Assembly: GCA_948567375.1 (NCBI GenBank)
Contig: OX419759.1
Span: forward strand, 2,767,303-2,831,302
Length of the DNA stretch: 64,000 bases
Source: Lunularia cruciata
Lineage: Eukaryota > Streptophyta > Marchantiopsida > Lunulariales > Lunulariaceae
Reading direction: 5' to 3'
Shown piece by piece: positions 49,714-60,850 of this stretch (the stretch's first letter is position 1; every line of letters starts with the position of its first letter). The translations under genes were made by a program, and so were the position numbers. The notes under the pieces are model-generated. The model saw only the letters and a list, made by a program, of their open reading frames with translations. It ran no database searches and had not been told where the DNA came from.

Positions 49714-50138
49714 TGTAACAATATGGAGTTTAGCGACAAAGTCAGTCAGGCTCACAAAGTAGCACATAAGACAAATTAGCCTAGAATATTCCGGAAGTAT
49801 CTAGGAAGCTTCTTGGGAAGCTTCCCGGTTAGCTTAGCTTGCACCTTAAGTAAGTAGCTTCTAGAAGGAAGCTTCTAGAAGCTTCCAACTAGCTTAGCTT
49901 GCACGCCAAGTAGGCGGCTTCTAGAAGGAAGCTTCTTGAGAAGCTTCCTAGTTAACTTGGCTTGCACTCTAAGAAAGCGGCTTGAGGAAGCTTCTTGAGA
50001 AGCTTCTCAAGGGCCTTGTATGCTACCTATAATACCAAAGCCAAAGCTCATGCTAGGCATTCAGAGTTTTCCCTCATTCAAGTGTCCCAATGTGAGTTTC
50101 CATTCTCCTATTTCTCTCCTCGGTTTCGGTCTTTTACA
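49714..50138 (+). repeat. 3' LTR of the inner chromovirus
   Basis: 425 bp, about 98% identical to the 5' LTR by eye. GAA/TTC arrays at 49784-49796 and 49868-49885 are kept. The TATA region reads CCTATAATACC, one A shorter than in the 5' LTR. Confidence 0.93.
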
Positions 50139-50143
50139 GTAGC
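50139..50143. repeat. Target-site duplication GTAGC, right copy
   Basis: Exact repeat of 44514-44518. Confidence 0.9.
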
Positions 50144-53136
50144 AATGATGATATAGAACTGACCGGGTTTGTACTCAAGTTTGATGTCAAACAATTGTAG
50201 TTGTTCCTCCCATCAATGATGTCAAATTTTCATGTGTTCCAAATGTAATATCTACAACAAGGGCTTGTGATCAGTTTGCATGACCACTTGTTTCCCCAAG
50301 AGATAATTTCTCCATACCTTGGTGGCATATACCATTGCTAGTTGTTCCTAATCCCAAGCAGAGTAATTCCTTTCCGTTGTGTTGAGTCTACAAAATCAAC
50401 CACACATAGTAGTTGAGTGCCATATAGTTGAAGAATTGGTCTTGAAGATACCATATGTTTCAACTTCTAGAATGATTCTTTGTGCTTGTTGGTCCATTGA
50501 AAGCTCTTCTCCAAGAGATCGATTAATGATGCGACCACATGAGCATAGTAGTGGATGAACCACTAGTAAAAACTAGCCAATCGATTAAATGCCTATATGT
50601 TAATAGCATCCTTTGGAGTAGACCAATCAGTGATGGCCTTGATTTTCTCCTCTTCCATCTTGATCCACTCTAATGATATCTTGTGACCCAAGAAGGTAAC
50701 TTTCTTATGCCAAAAGGCACACTTTGACTTCTTGCAATAAAACTTCCACTATCATAATTGTCTAAGGACTTCTTGCATGTGATTCATATGTTTGTCCTCT
50801 GTCTTGCTATAGATTAAGATATCATCCAAGAATACCACCATGTACTGATCCAACACCCAATGCATATGATCCATGAAGATTTTTGGAGTATTAGTGAGCT
50901 CAAAAGGCAAAACTCTCCACTCAAAATGTCCATACTTTGTGCGAAAGGCAATCTTTTGCACATCCTTCCTATCAACAAGGATTTGCCAATATCCACTATA
51001 AATATCCAACTTGGAGAAGTATCGTGCTCCACTCAGTTGATCAAGCAAGTCATCAATTTGAGGTAAGGAGTATGCATTCTTCACCATTTGTTTATTGAGC
51101 CCACGGTAGTCAATATAGAAATGAAGTCCTCCATCTTTCTTTGGAATAAATAGTATTGGTGCTTCCCAAGGAGATGTACTATGTTGTATGAAATCCTTCT
51201 CCAACAACTCTGTTAGTGTTGTTTGCAACTCCTCCAACTCCTTTGGTGAGAGTTGATAGATTGGTCTACTCATTGGAGTACTCCTTGGCAATAACTCAAT
51301 CTTGAAGGGCATACCACAATCAGAAGGTAATCCCTTTTGTAGATCATCCAGAAACACATCTACAAACTCCTAGACTATTTGATCAACCATGGCTTGATGA
51401 GGCTTCTATCTCTCCCCGGATTCTCCTTGTGCAATCGGCTTGATCCACATTGCAAAAACAGACTTATCTTCCTCCAAAGCTTGCTCTATGGCTGCTTCAC
51501 TAACAAACCTCCCATGTAGGGACTTATCACCCTTCAAAGCTTACTCCATGGTTGCTTTCTTAACAAACTTCTCATCTTGGGATTCATCTCTCTTCAAAGC
51601 TTGGCCTATGGCTACCTTCTTGACAACCTTCCCATCTTGGGACTAACTATTCTTAGATGTCTTACTCAAAGATGCCAAAAAACCTAAGTAGAAATTCTTG
51701 CCTTATGTAACATGATATGAGGTACGGAATGCATAATCCTTTCTACCATCCATCATCATTAATTTACTTCCAATTACTAGCTTGATAGGAATATGTAATT
51801 CCTTCACTAATTGTATGGACATAAAATTCTTTGAACTTCTAGAATCAACCAAAATACTACAACCTCGATCAAATATCATACCTTGCAAGTGAAGCAAACT
51901 TTCTTAGGTTGAGCCTTCAATCCCATTGGAACTAATCAAGTTCCAAACAAGTGGCTCAAAATCTCTTACTAGGCTTTGTTGTTTCTTTGATCAATGTGCT
52001 CCACAGACTCCATTTGGGCAATTGGTCAAGGTCACACATTCTTAAGTGTACATTCAAAAATGTGATATCCAACTTTGTGATAATTAAAAAAACCACCATT
52101 TTGTTGCAATCTTTCTCTCTCTGTTGGACAACATCAATCTCCATTGGTGCCGGTTCCTCCATCCATGTGTAGTGTGCTGGTAGGTCCCGTGTAGATCGAG
52201 GTCAAGACCAAGTTGTCACAACCAAGGAATCAAAGTGCTCAACCAACTGCATGGCTTCTTTCATGTTTTGTGGCTCCCACATGGTCGCTCCCACATGGTC
52301 ACCTCCACTTTGGTTCATGACTTCAAGCCTCTCACAAATTGATCCAGAACTTCACCTTCTTGTATATCTAGAATCTACATGATGATATTTTAGAACTGTG
52401 TTATGTAGCTCCTTATAGAGCCAATTTGTTTCAATTCTACCAACTTATCTCATGCGGCTTGTGTGCCATTTATAGCTCAAAATCAACCAAGTATTGTATT
52501 TTTGAAGTCTGCCTATGTTAAGATTGGTGCAAAATTTTTTTGTTCAACTCACTCCACTCGGAAGTTCCACCAAAGTTTTGCCACGCCATCCAATTGGCTA
52601 GAAACCAAGCAAATCTATTTCCATTCAACTTGAAGGCTAATAGCTTCAAAATAATGTTCATAGTCAAACAAAAAATTTCTCCACTATGCTCGGGAGATTC
52701 TTGCCTTTGAACACTTTGGGTTTTGGACATTGAATTTGATCTTCTCCATCTTGAATTGGTGCTCTCTTTATGTATTCTTATCATTGATGATCTCCTTCAT
52801 CCAACAATTGAGTAAAGTGTTCAATTTGTTGCTGCATTGCAATGATAACATTGAGTATTGCCACCATGGCTACAACTCTATCCCATTATTCCCAATTTAT
52901 CTAATTCAACACCTAGATGCAACAAGTCCACCATGCTCCATAAGTTACAATTGGAAGTATCAAGGGTTCCTCAAACAAAGTGATCGCAAACAAAAAATCC
53001 TACCCAAAGCGTGAGGTGATGAATTGTATGAAATGATACTTGGGTAGTAGTTGGACACAAAAATCCCAATGGTTTGGCGGAAATGGATTTGGTGGTCCAT
53101 AAATTCCATCCATCATGTTCATACTCTAATACCAAT
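50144..53136 (-). pseudogene. gag, protease, RT and RNase H of the outer chromovirus (broken)
   Basis: On the minus strand, gag pieces lie at 52784-52518 and 52162-51956. The protease piece 51897-51703 has ILVDSRSSKNFMS, where the catalytic DSG has become DSR. RT is open for 201 codons at 51357-50752 ([47 protein letters not shown]). RNase H remnants reach the insertion point at 50143. It is clearly the same family as the inner copy but more diverged. Confidence 0.85.
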
Positions 53137-53487
53137 ATAAAAGACCAAGATTGAGGAGAGAAATAGGAGAATGGAAGATTACATTAGGACACTTGTGTAT
53201 AGGAAAACTCTGAATGCCTAGCATGAGCTTTGGCTATGGTATTTATAGGGATCCTACAAGGCTCTTGAGGAGCTTCTCAAGAAGCTTCCTGGAGCCACTT
53301 TCTTGGAATGCAAGCCAAGTTAATTGGGAAGCTTCTCAAGAAGTTTCTTTCTAGAAGCCATTTACTTGGCATGCAAGCTAAGCTAGATAGGAAGCTTCCT
53401 AGATACTTCTAGAATATTATAGGCTAATTTGTCTTATTTGCTACTTTGTTAGCCTTATTAACTTCATTGCAAAACTCCATTGTTACA
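53137..53487 (-). repeat. 5' LTR of the outer chromovirus
   Basis: 351 bp, about 30 bp shorter than its partner at 42580-42963, from TATAAAAGACC (TG mutated to TA) to TTGTTACA. GAAGCTTC blocks are fewer and degenerate. Confidence 0.8.
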
Positions 53488-53493
53488 CCATCA

Positions 53494-55510
53494 AGTCGTT
53501 AGCCCTATTAACTTCTCAAGCGGGTTGCATTTTTAGGTTATTTGAGACTAGATTTCCATGTCCATATCTATTCCATAGGCTACCCCGCACACTCCATGAT
53601 GAGGCTAGATAGGGTTTTTTTCTTACCACTTGATCGTTTGGATCATGATCCCTTGGACGAGTTAGCATGGTTACTATTCCTCTTACTCCCTTTATGGTGT
53701 CTTTGTTATGCTAGAGGGGGACATGCGGGGCATAGAGAGGTGGCTGCTAGATTTTGTCAATTCCAAGTGGGGGATTGGGCGGCCCTTCAGGAGGAGTATG
53801 TTAAGCCTACACATTTTGGGAGATAAGTTTGGCTACATGATACCATAGAGTCCACTTTATTACAATGGTGTAAGACATTGGGTCCAGTAGGAGAGTTTAG
53901 TAGAGCAAAACAAGCACTACACCCTTTGTCTATGGCTAGTCATATTGATGAGACTATTGCTTCCCTATGCTCACTACATCTTATGGCAATAGAGGGACTA
54001 CCACTAGAGGTCTTAGATTATCAACATGAGTAGCCTTTATGTCTTGATAGGTTACTTTTTGCACAAGCATTGTGTATTGCTCCTTGCCTTTCCTCAAGAG
54101 GCTTGTCAAGGATGGTATATGAGCACCTTAGAGATTACTTTCAGGCTGATGATCCTTCTAGTGGTTTTACCAAGTTGTTTTAGGTGGTTGTAGTGATAGC
54201 AAGAGGAGACATTCCTATGTCTGTTAGTAAGATGTTAGGTGCTAGTCAACTTCTCATGATGGAGAAGGACACAAGGGTAGTAGCGGATTGTTATTGGAGA
54301 GATCAATTTGCATTTGGTCAGTTGTACCATTGTCCTTCAACATTGTTCTCACTTTAGACAACACCTTAATCCACATCAGTTTGGAATAGCTACACTTGAA
54401 GGATGTGAGGCTATATCTAGGCATTAAGGCACTCCTAGATATCCATCTGGAAAGGATCATCCTATAGGTGGATGTTGAGAAACTTTTAATAGCATCTCAC
54501 ATGCATCCATCTTTAGAGAGCTTAGGAAGGCTGGTGGATCCTTGCAAGTCTCGTTCCTTTTGTGTGGTCTTTTTATGGCTCTCCTACTTCCCTTTATTAC
54601 CAACATGGTTGTTCACAGGAGGGAGTCACAATCTTGGAGTCAATTGTTGGTACACATCAAGGAGATCCTTTAGGGGGACCTTATTTTCCATGACTCACTT
54701 TAGAGCTCTCCTATCTACTACTTTGGCCATGTCAAGTTGTGTATTTCCCTCTTTGGTAGATGATACATGAAGAAGAGCCCTATAGATCAGATTAGGCAGG
54801 CCTTTGATCACTTGACTACCAAGCTACATCTAATAGGGTTGAAAGTCAAGGTGTCAAAGTGCAAGAAATGATCCCCTTTGGGTAACCTTCTCCACCTTGA
54901 GCTTCCAAGGGGTGTATCACATCTATAGATGGACTACGTGTTCTTAGAGTGCTAATAGGATCCAAGGATTTTGTCACATGCTTCTTAGACGCTGCACTTG
55001 TAGAGGATGTTCTCCATGTGGATGACCTTATGTTACTAGGAGATCCATAGGTGGCATTTAGTATGCTCTCCTCTAATATTGCTTATCGACTGATGTACCT
55101 CAATTCCTCCTTCTTTGTTCTTCATATCATGTTTGAGAGCCTTTCATAGGAGGATTATGGGAGTCTTTGGTGATATTATTGGACCAAGGACATTTGAGTA
55201 TGTCATAGGGGATTTGGCATATAGACAAACAGCTTTACCAATCTCGTGTGGAGGGATTGGTTTGCTATTTTGGAGGATATGGTACCTAAAGTGTTTTTGG
55301 GTAGTTGGGCTCTCTCCACATCCCTACTTTCCTCTTGTTTTGTGGTTGTTGATAGGTTGGTATTGGAGTCTTATGTGACATAGGTGGGGAAAGGATCCTT
55401 TTCTTTCCAGATGTTATTATGGCAAACAAGAAATAGTCTATCCCCATGAGCACGCAAGGACTTTCCATCTTTTGCTTCACTATTGTCATATTGGACTAGA
55501 GGTTTACAAT
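53494..55510 (+). pseudogene. Non-LTR element reverse transcriptase, 5' part (split by a later insertion)
   Basis: Read on the plus strand with several frameshifts and stops. It begins with the pre-RT block (53542-53826: LDELAWLLFLLLPLW, then ARGGHAGHREVAARF and VGDWAALQEEY). Then come RT finger and palm pieces with THQGDPLGG near 54655 and the catalytic-site remnant FPSLVDDT near 54757, followed by LIGLKVKVSKCK. The thumb-like part lies at 55115-55378 (GDIIGPRTFEYVIGDLAYRQ, PISCGGIGL). QGDPLGG is typical of non-LTR retrotransposon RTs. No 5' UTR or N-terminal zinc fingers are seen, so it is 5'-truncated or continues under the neighbouring element. It continues at 59854. Confidence 0.75.
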
Positions 55511-55919
55511 TGTAAAAGACCAAGACCAAGGAGAGAAATATGAGAATAGAATATCACATTGGGGTACTTGAGTGTGAGAAACTCCAAATGCCTAGCATGA
55601 ACTTTGGCTTTGGTATTTATATGGAGCATACAAGGCTCTTGAGAAGCTTCTCAAGAAGCTTCCTTGAGTCGCTTTCTTGGAGTGCAAGCCAAGTCAACCA
55701 GGAAGTTTCTCAAGAAGCTTCCTTCTAGAAGTCATTTACTTGGCATGCAAGCTAAGCATGTTAGAAGCTTCTAGAAGCTACCTATTTGGTATGCAAGCTA
55801 AGCTAGTTGGGAAACTTCACAAGAAGTTTCATAGATATTTCTAGAATATTCTAGGCTAATTTGGCCTATTTGCTACTTTGTTAGCCCTAACTAACTACTA
55901 AACTGCATATTAATATATA
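55511..55919 (-). repeat. 3' LTR of the third chromovirus
   Basis: Starts TGTAAAAGACC, 409 bp. GAA-GC-TTC-TA-GAA array at 55764-55776. Confidence 0.85.
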
Positions 55920-57480
55920 TATTCTCCCACCACTAGTTGGTGATGTTCTTATCACCATTAAAGCTTCAAACTCCTTGATGACCATTTGTACATTCTGGAG
56001 ATGAGAAAGAGGTTCCCATGTGCATCATGTAGAGGATACCCTTTCCAAAGGACCTTGTACTCTATATGTTGTCGATGGCCTCGTTGAATGTGGCAACATG
56101 CAAGGATATGATCAACTTTGTACTCCTCATGATCATTGATAGGAATAGGAGGAGGAGGAGGTTGGACACGAGAGGAAAATGAAGATGGGTTAGGAACAAA
56201 GGGTTTCAACTTTGAAAGGTGAAAGATAGAGTGGATGCGCATATGACAATGTAAGGAAAGTTGATAAGCAACAAGAGAGATGATTTGGGTGACATCAAAG
56301 GGTACTATCCAATTAGGGATGAGTTTATAAACTTGGGTATCAAGTGTGAAGGATAAGTTACTAGAAGAGAGCATGACCTTATCACCAACTTGAAAGGTGA
56401 GATCACAACTATGGTGGTCCACATATTGTTTCTGCCAATTTTGAGCAGCAAGGAGATGAGTTTGGCTTGTTGAGAGATTGAGATATGGTGATCAAAAAGG
56501 TAGAAGTATGAGGGACATGAGATGGAGGAGGAGCAAGAAGGGAATTTGGAACCAAGTGGATCTTGGCCAAAATTGAAGAAGAAAGGAGAGAATCCAATGT
56601 TTTCTTATTTGGAATTATTGTATGTAAACTCCACAACTACAAGACATTCATCCCAATTGGTATGGTGGATGTTGACAAAGGCACAAAGCATATCCTCCAA
56701 GGTGCAATTTGCACGTTCAGTTTGTCCATCAGTTTAAGGATGATAGGCAGTGGACAAAGTAAGCTTGGTGCCAAGTATCTGGAAGAGTGCTAGCCAAAAT
56801 TTCCTAGTGAATCAAGGATCACGGTCAAAGATGAGTACACGAGGAAGCCCATGATGCTTGAAGATAATGTCAAGGTAGATTTGTGTCAATGTTAGAGCAT
56901 CCACGATATCAAAGGTTGGTGCCAAATGGATTTGCTTACTAAGCTTATCCACAAACACCACAATTGTTGTATGAACTTGCTTCATATTGGGCAAGGACGT
57001 GATGAGATCCAAGTTCACGTATTCCCATTGAGCAAATGGAATGGGGAGTGGTTGAAGGAGTCCACTTAGTTTTTGGTTGTTGGCCTTGTTGCCTTGGCAT
57101 CTCTCACACAATTGGACAAACTCTTGAACATCTTGTGTCATGTTGGGCCATCACCATTGGCATTAAAGAGTACCCAAGGTCTTGTTCATACCCATGTGAC
57201 CAACAATTGGTAAGTCATGGGCTTCTTGAAGGCGCACAAGTTGGAGATCACCCTTGGTTGGAACATAAATCCAATTCTCATAGAATAGACGGCCTTCCTT
57301 GAAGGAGAAGGTGTTTTACTTCTTGTTGCATGTTGCAAGATGACCTTGTACTATCTAAAAGAAAAGATCTTGCTATAAAGCGGTCTTAAACTTGGGTTAG
57401 ACTTTGGAGTCAATTGATATTGTCATAATTGCCGTCATGATGAGAGGAAGAGACTTCAAATCAGGTTGTTGTGATAGGGC
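55920..57480 (-). pseudogene. Integrase and chromodomain of the third chromovirus (broken)
   Basis: Minus-strand pieces are 57141-56812 (CERCQGNKANNQK, DLITSLPNMKQ, KLSKQIHLAP, FDRDP), 56636-56409 and 56422-55958. The last is the longest and carries DKVMLSSSNL, WIVPFDVTQI and the chromodomain EEYKVDHILACC...EYKVLWKGYP. The tryptophan after DA of the chromodomain is lost through a shift (DAHGNLF). Confidence 0.85.
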
Positions 57481-58800
57481 ATCGGGATTGACATGGAACC
57501 GATTGGGCTTGTACTGAAGTTTGATGTCAAACAATTGTAGTTGTTCCTCTTATCGATGATGTTGACTCTTCATGTGTTCCAAGTGTAATGTCTACAACAA
57601 AGGTTTATAATCAGTTTGCATAACCACTTGTTTCTCCAAGAGATAATGCCTCCATACCTTGGTCACATGAACCATTGCTAGTTGTTCCCAATCTCAAGCA
57701 AAGTAATTCCTTTATGCTATATTTAGTCTACAAGATAGAAAGGCAACGAGATGTAACTCATTTGGAAATTTTTTGTTGCAACATGACTCCAATTGTAAAG
57801 TTAAAGGTATCAAAATCAACCACACAAGGTAATTGAGGATCATATGGTTGAGGAATGGGTCTTGAAGACACCATATATTTCAACTTTTGGAATGCTTCTT
57901 TGTGCTTGTGGATCCAGTGAAAAATTGCGTTCTTCTCCAAGAGATCGGTCAATGGTGTGATGACATGAGCATAGTAGTGGATGAACTATTGGTATAAACT
58001 GGCTAATCCATGAAATTTATGTACTTCTATAACTTCCTTTGGAGTAGGCCAATCAATGATGGCCTTGATTTTATCCTCTTCCATCTTGATCCCCTCCAAT
58101 GGGATCTTGTGACCCAAGAAGGTAATTTCATTTTGCCAAAAGGAACACTTCAAATTTTGCACTAAAACTTCCATTGTCATAGTAGTCTTAGGACTTCTTG
58201 CATGTGATTTACATGTTTTGCCTTTATCTTGCCATAGATTAAAATTTGATCCAAGAACACCACCATGTATTGATCCAATAGTCCATCCAACACCCTATGC
58301 ATTTGATCCATGAAGATTATTGGAGCATTAATGAGCCCAAAAGGTGGAACTCTCCATTCAACATGCCCATACCTTGTGCGAAAGGCAGTCTTTTGTATAT
58401 CCTTCCTATCAATGGGGATTTGCCAATAGCCAATGTGAAGATCCAACTTGGAGAAGTATTGTGCTCTACTCAATTGATCAAGCTAGTCATCAATTCAAGG
58501 TAAAAGATATGCATTCTTCACTATTTTTTTATTGAGCCCATGGTAATCAATATAGAATAAAAGTACTCCATCCTTCTTTGGAACAACTAATACTAGTGCT
58601 CCCCAAGGAGATATACTATGTCGTATTAAATCCTTCTCCAACAACTCAATAATGGTTTCTTGCAACTCCTCCAATTCCTTTGGTGAGAGCCAATAGGTTG
58701 GTCTACTCATTGGAGTACTCCTTGGCAATAACTCAATCTTGAAGGGCATACCACAATTGAAGGGTAATCCCTTTGGTAGATCATCCAAAAACACATCTGA
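57481..58800 (-). pseudogene. RT and RNase H of the third chromovirus (broken)
   Basis: Minus-strand pieces: 58794-58495 ([36 protein letters not shown]); 58473-58177 (YFSKLDLHIGYWQIP and MVVFLDQILIYG, where the second catalytic Asp of FLDD is Gln); 58180-57986; and 57952-57758 (HWIHKHKEAFQKLK, VVDFDTFNFTIGV). Confidence 0.85.
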
Positions 58801-59441
58801 AAACTCCTAGATTATTTGATCAACCATTGCTTGATGAGGACTTTGATCCTCCTTAGATCCTCCATGTGCAATTGGCTTGATCCACACCATAAAAATAGAC
58901 TTCTCTTCCTCTAGAGCTTGCTCTATGGCTACTTCATTGACAATTATCCCATCTTGGGACTCATCTTCCTCCAAAGCCTGCTCTATGGCACTTGGGAGAT
59001 TGTTGCCTTCAAAAACCTTGGGTTTTGGAAATTTGATTTGGTCTTCTCCTTCTCAAATTGGTATTCTCTCTATGTGCTCTTATTGTTGATGATCTAGTTC
59101 ATCCAACAATCGAGTAAGGTGCTCAATTTGTTGCTACATAGCAATGATAACCTCAGGCATTGCCACCATGGTTACTAATCTATCACACCACCGGCAATCT
59201 ATCTAAATTATTAACGCATAGATGCAACACATCCATCATTCTCCATAAGTTACAATTGGAAGTACCAAGGGTTCCTCGGACAAGGTGATTGTATTCAAAA
59301 AATCTTGTCCAAAGCGTGAGGTGATGAACTATGTGAAACAATGCTTGGGTAGTACTAGGAATGCAAAAATCCCAATGGTTTGGCAGAAATGGATTTGGTG
59401 GTCTATAAATTCAATCCATCCCCTTCTTGCTTTGATATCAA
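58801..59441 (-). pseudogene. Deleted gag/protease remnant of the third chromovirus
   Basis: Only the spacer downstream of protease (58801-58989) and the beginning of gag and leader (58990-59441) are left. Roughly 1.3 kb found in the other copies is missing. Confidence 0.7.
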
Positions 59442-59853
59442 TATAAAAGATCGAGATAGATGAGAGAAATAGGAGAATGGAAGATCATATTGGGACACTT
59501 GAGTGTGGAAAACTTTGGATGCCTAGCGTGAGCTTTAGCTTTGGTATTTATAGCTAGCATACAAGGCTCTTGAGAAGCTTTTCAAGAAGCTTCCTTGAGT
59601 CACTTTCTTGGAGTGCAAGCCAAGTTAACCATGAAGCTTCTCAAGAAGCTTCCTTATAAAAACTGCCTACTTGGTGTGCAAGCTAAGCTAGTTGGAAGCT
59701 TCTAGAAATTATCTACTTGTGGTGCAAGCTAAGCTAGCCCGAAAGCTACCAAAGAGTCTTCTTAGATATTTTTAGAATATTCTAGGCTAATTTAGCCTAT
59801 TTGCTACTTCGTTAACCCTAACTAACTTCATCACTAAACTCCATATTGATACA
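59442..59853 (-). repeat. 5' LTR of the third chromovirus
   Basis: 412 bp, from TATAAAAGATC (TG mutated to TA) to TTGATACA. GAA-GC-TTC-TA-GAA array at 59695-59707. Confidence 0.85.
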
Positions 59854-60850
59854 AAAGTTTTCCTTGATGGAGCGACAGTATGAGCATACATTACATTCTC
59901 TCTTAGTTGACTCGTCTATTCCTTAGGCTACTAAAGCACATCTTTACTCTTGCTCCAAGGGTGTAGGCTCTTGGATCCTAACTAGATTGCGCATTAGGCA
60001 TTTAGACTTGCACCAACTACTTTCTCTACAACGATGAGGTTTCATCTAGGTTTGTTCTACCCATCTGCATCTTCATTACTCACTTGTGAATGTGGTTCTG
60101 CACTAGATGCAGCAGTGGTCCATATGACACAATGTCCTTTTGGAGGACAGAGGATAGCTACCCATGATGCTTTTAAGGACATAGTGTTTGCTATGGCACG
60201 AGAGAGTGTATACTTGGCTTGGAGGAAGCGTATGTATGCTATGCAGATGACACATGTAAGGGAAGACTTATACTTGGTCCGAGAGGATCAAGTGACAGTA
60301 GTGGATGTCGTGGTTACAGACCCTATGCGGGATACATTTTTGGAGGGAGTGATTACCCATCCCCTTGGATGGGCGGTTAGTGTAGCAGTAGGTCACAAGG
60401 TCTCCAAGTATAGGGGCATGTAGCGGGGTCACCTCTTTGTTCCTCTAGCCTTGGAGTTATATGGAGCGATGTACATGGTCTTCGACACATTTGTCAAGGA
60501 GTGCATGAGAGCTTATCATGTTAGGCGCCAGGGTGTACACTGTCACTCTTATACTTGTAATATAGTTTAGACAGCATGTGTCCATTGCTCTACATAGGGC
60601 AGTGGCTGGTGCAATCCATAGGAGAACAATCACAATAGGTGATGCTTCTTTGGATGCTCCCGTTGTTTGTAGACAGTACGACTTGCATAACTTGGATATT
60701 TTAGATACAATAGAGCAGATTTTTCATATAGACACTATTGGGGCTTAGCCCCATTTTACCTTTTTTGTCTCTCCCTTGTACGGCTTGATGTGGTCTTCCT
60801 ATCCTTCCTGTTCTCCAATCGGTCTCACTTTCTATTTTTCTACCCCTTTG
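59854..60850 (+). pseudogene. Non-LTR element, 3' part: CCHC finger, endonuclease-like domain and 3' tail
   Basis: Continues the frame family of 53494-55510 beyond the inserted chromovirus (MERQYEHTLHSLLVD, CSKGVGSWILTRL). The ORF at 60034-60423 (129 codons) contains CECGSALDAAVVHMTQC, a C-x-C...H-x3-C finger, then RIATHDAFKDIVFAMARES. Next is VREDQVTVVDVVVTDP, an E/D-x...D pattern like PD-(D/E)xK nucleases, and finally GHKVSKYRGM. Finger, nuclease core and K-x2-KY in this order resemble the C terminus of R2-type elements with a restriction-like endonuclease. More decayed coding sequence follows to about 60720. The 3' tail starts at 60737 with TTGGGGCTTAGCCCCA and runs to about 60812-60850. 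Confidence 0.65.

Larger units (their letters stand above)
44519..50138 (+). mobile_element. Complete inner Ty3/gypsy chromovirus (5.62 kb)
   Basis: The 5' LTR is 44519-44944 and the 3' LTR 49714-50138, both starting TGTAACA and ending TTTTACA. A perfect 5-bp target duplication (GTAGC) surrounds the element. By eye the LTRs differ at about seven substitutions and one indel over about 425 bp. Internal order is gag with zinc knuckle, protease, RT, RNase H, integrase and C-terminal chromodomain, which defines a chromovirus. A purine-rich tract (AGCGGCGGGAGAATA, 49699-49713) precedes the 3' LTR. The primer site after the 5' LTR (TTGGAATTTAAGAATG) is degenerate against the TTGGTATCAGAG type. The pol frame carries about eleven stops and at least one frameshift, so the copy is not autonomous. 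Confidence 0.95.
42580..53487 (-). mobile_element. Outer Ty3/gypsy chromovirus, minus strand, interrupted by a younger copy
   Basis: LTR-like ends lie at 42580-42963 (3' LTR) and 53137-53487 (5' LTR). Between them, read on the minus strand, are decayed gag, protease, RT, RNase H, integrase and C-terminal region. The element is split by the insertion of the plus-strand copy at 44519-50138 after GTAGC. Next to the 5' LTR the minus strand reads TTGGTATTAGAG, close to an initiator-tRNA-Met primer site. Without the insertion the element is about 5.28 kb. The terminal flanks CCGTT and CCATC do not form a convincing target duplication. Numerous stops and frameshifts make it inactive. Confidence 0.85.
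55511..59853 (-). mobile_element. Third chromovirus copy, internally deleted, minus strand (4.34 kb)
   Basis: LTRs at 55511-55919 and 59442-59853. Internal order on the minus strand is short gag scrap, RT, RNase H, integrase and chromodomain. Protease, zinc knuckle and most of gag are missing: around 58989 the spacer after the protease (QALEEDE-type) joins directly to gag-type sequence (KVFEGNN-type). The primer site beside the 5' LTR reads TTGATATCAAAGC, close to the initiator-Met type. The copy sits inside the non-LTR element. Its flanks (ACAAT and AAAGT) give no clear target duplication. Confidence 0.88.
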
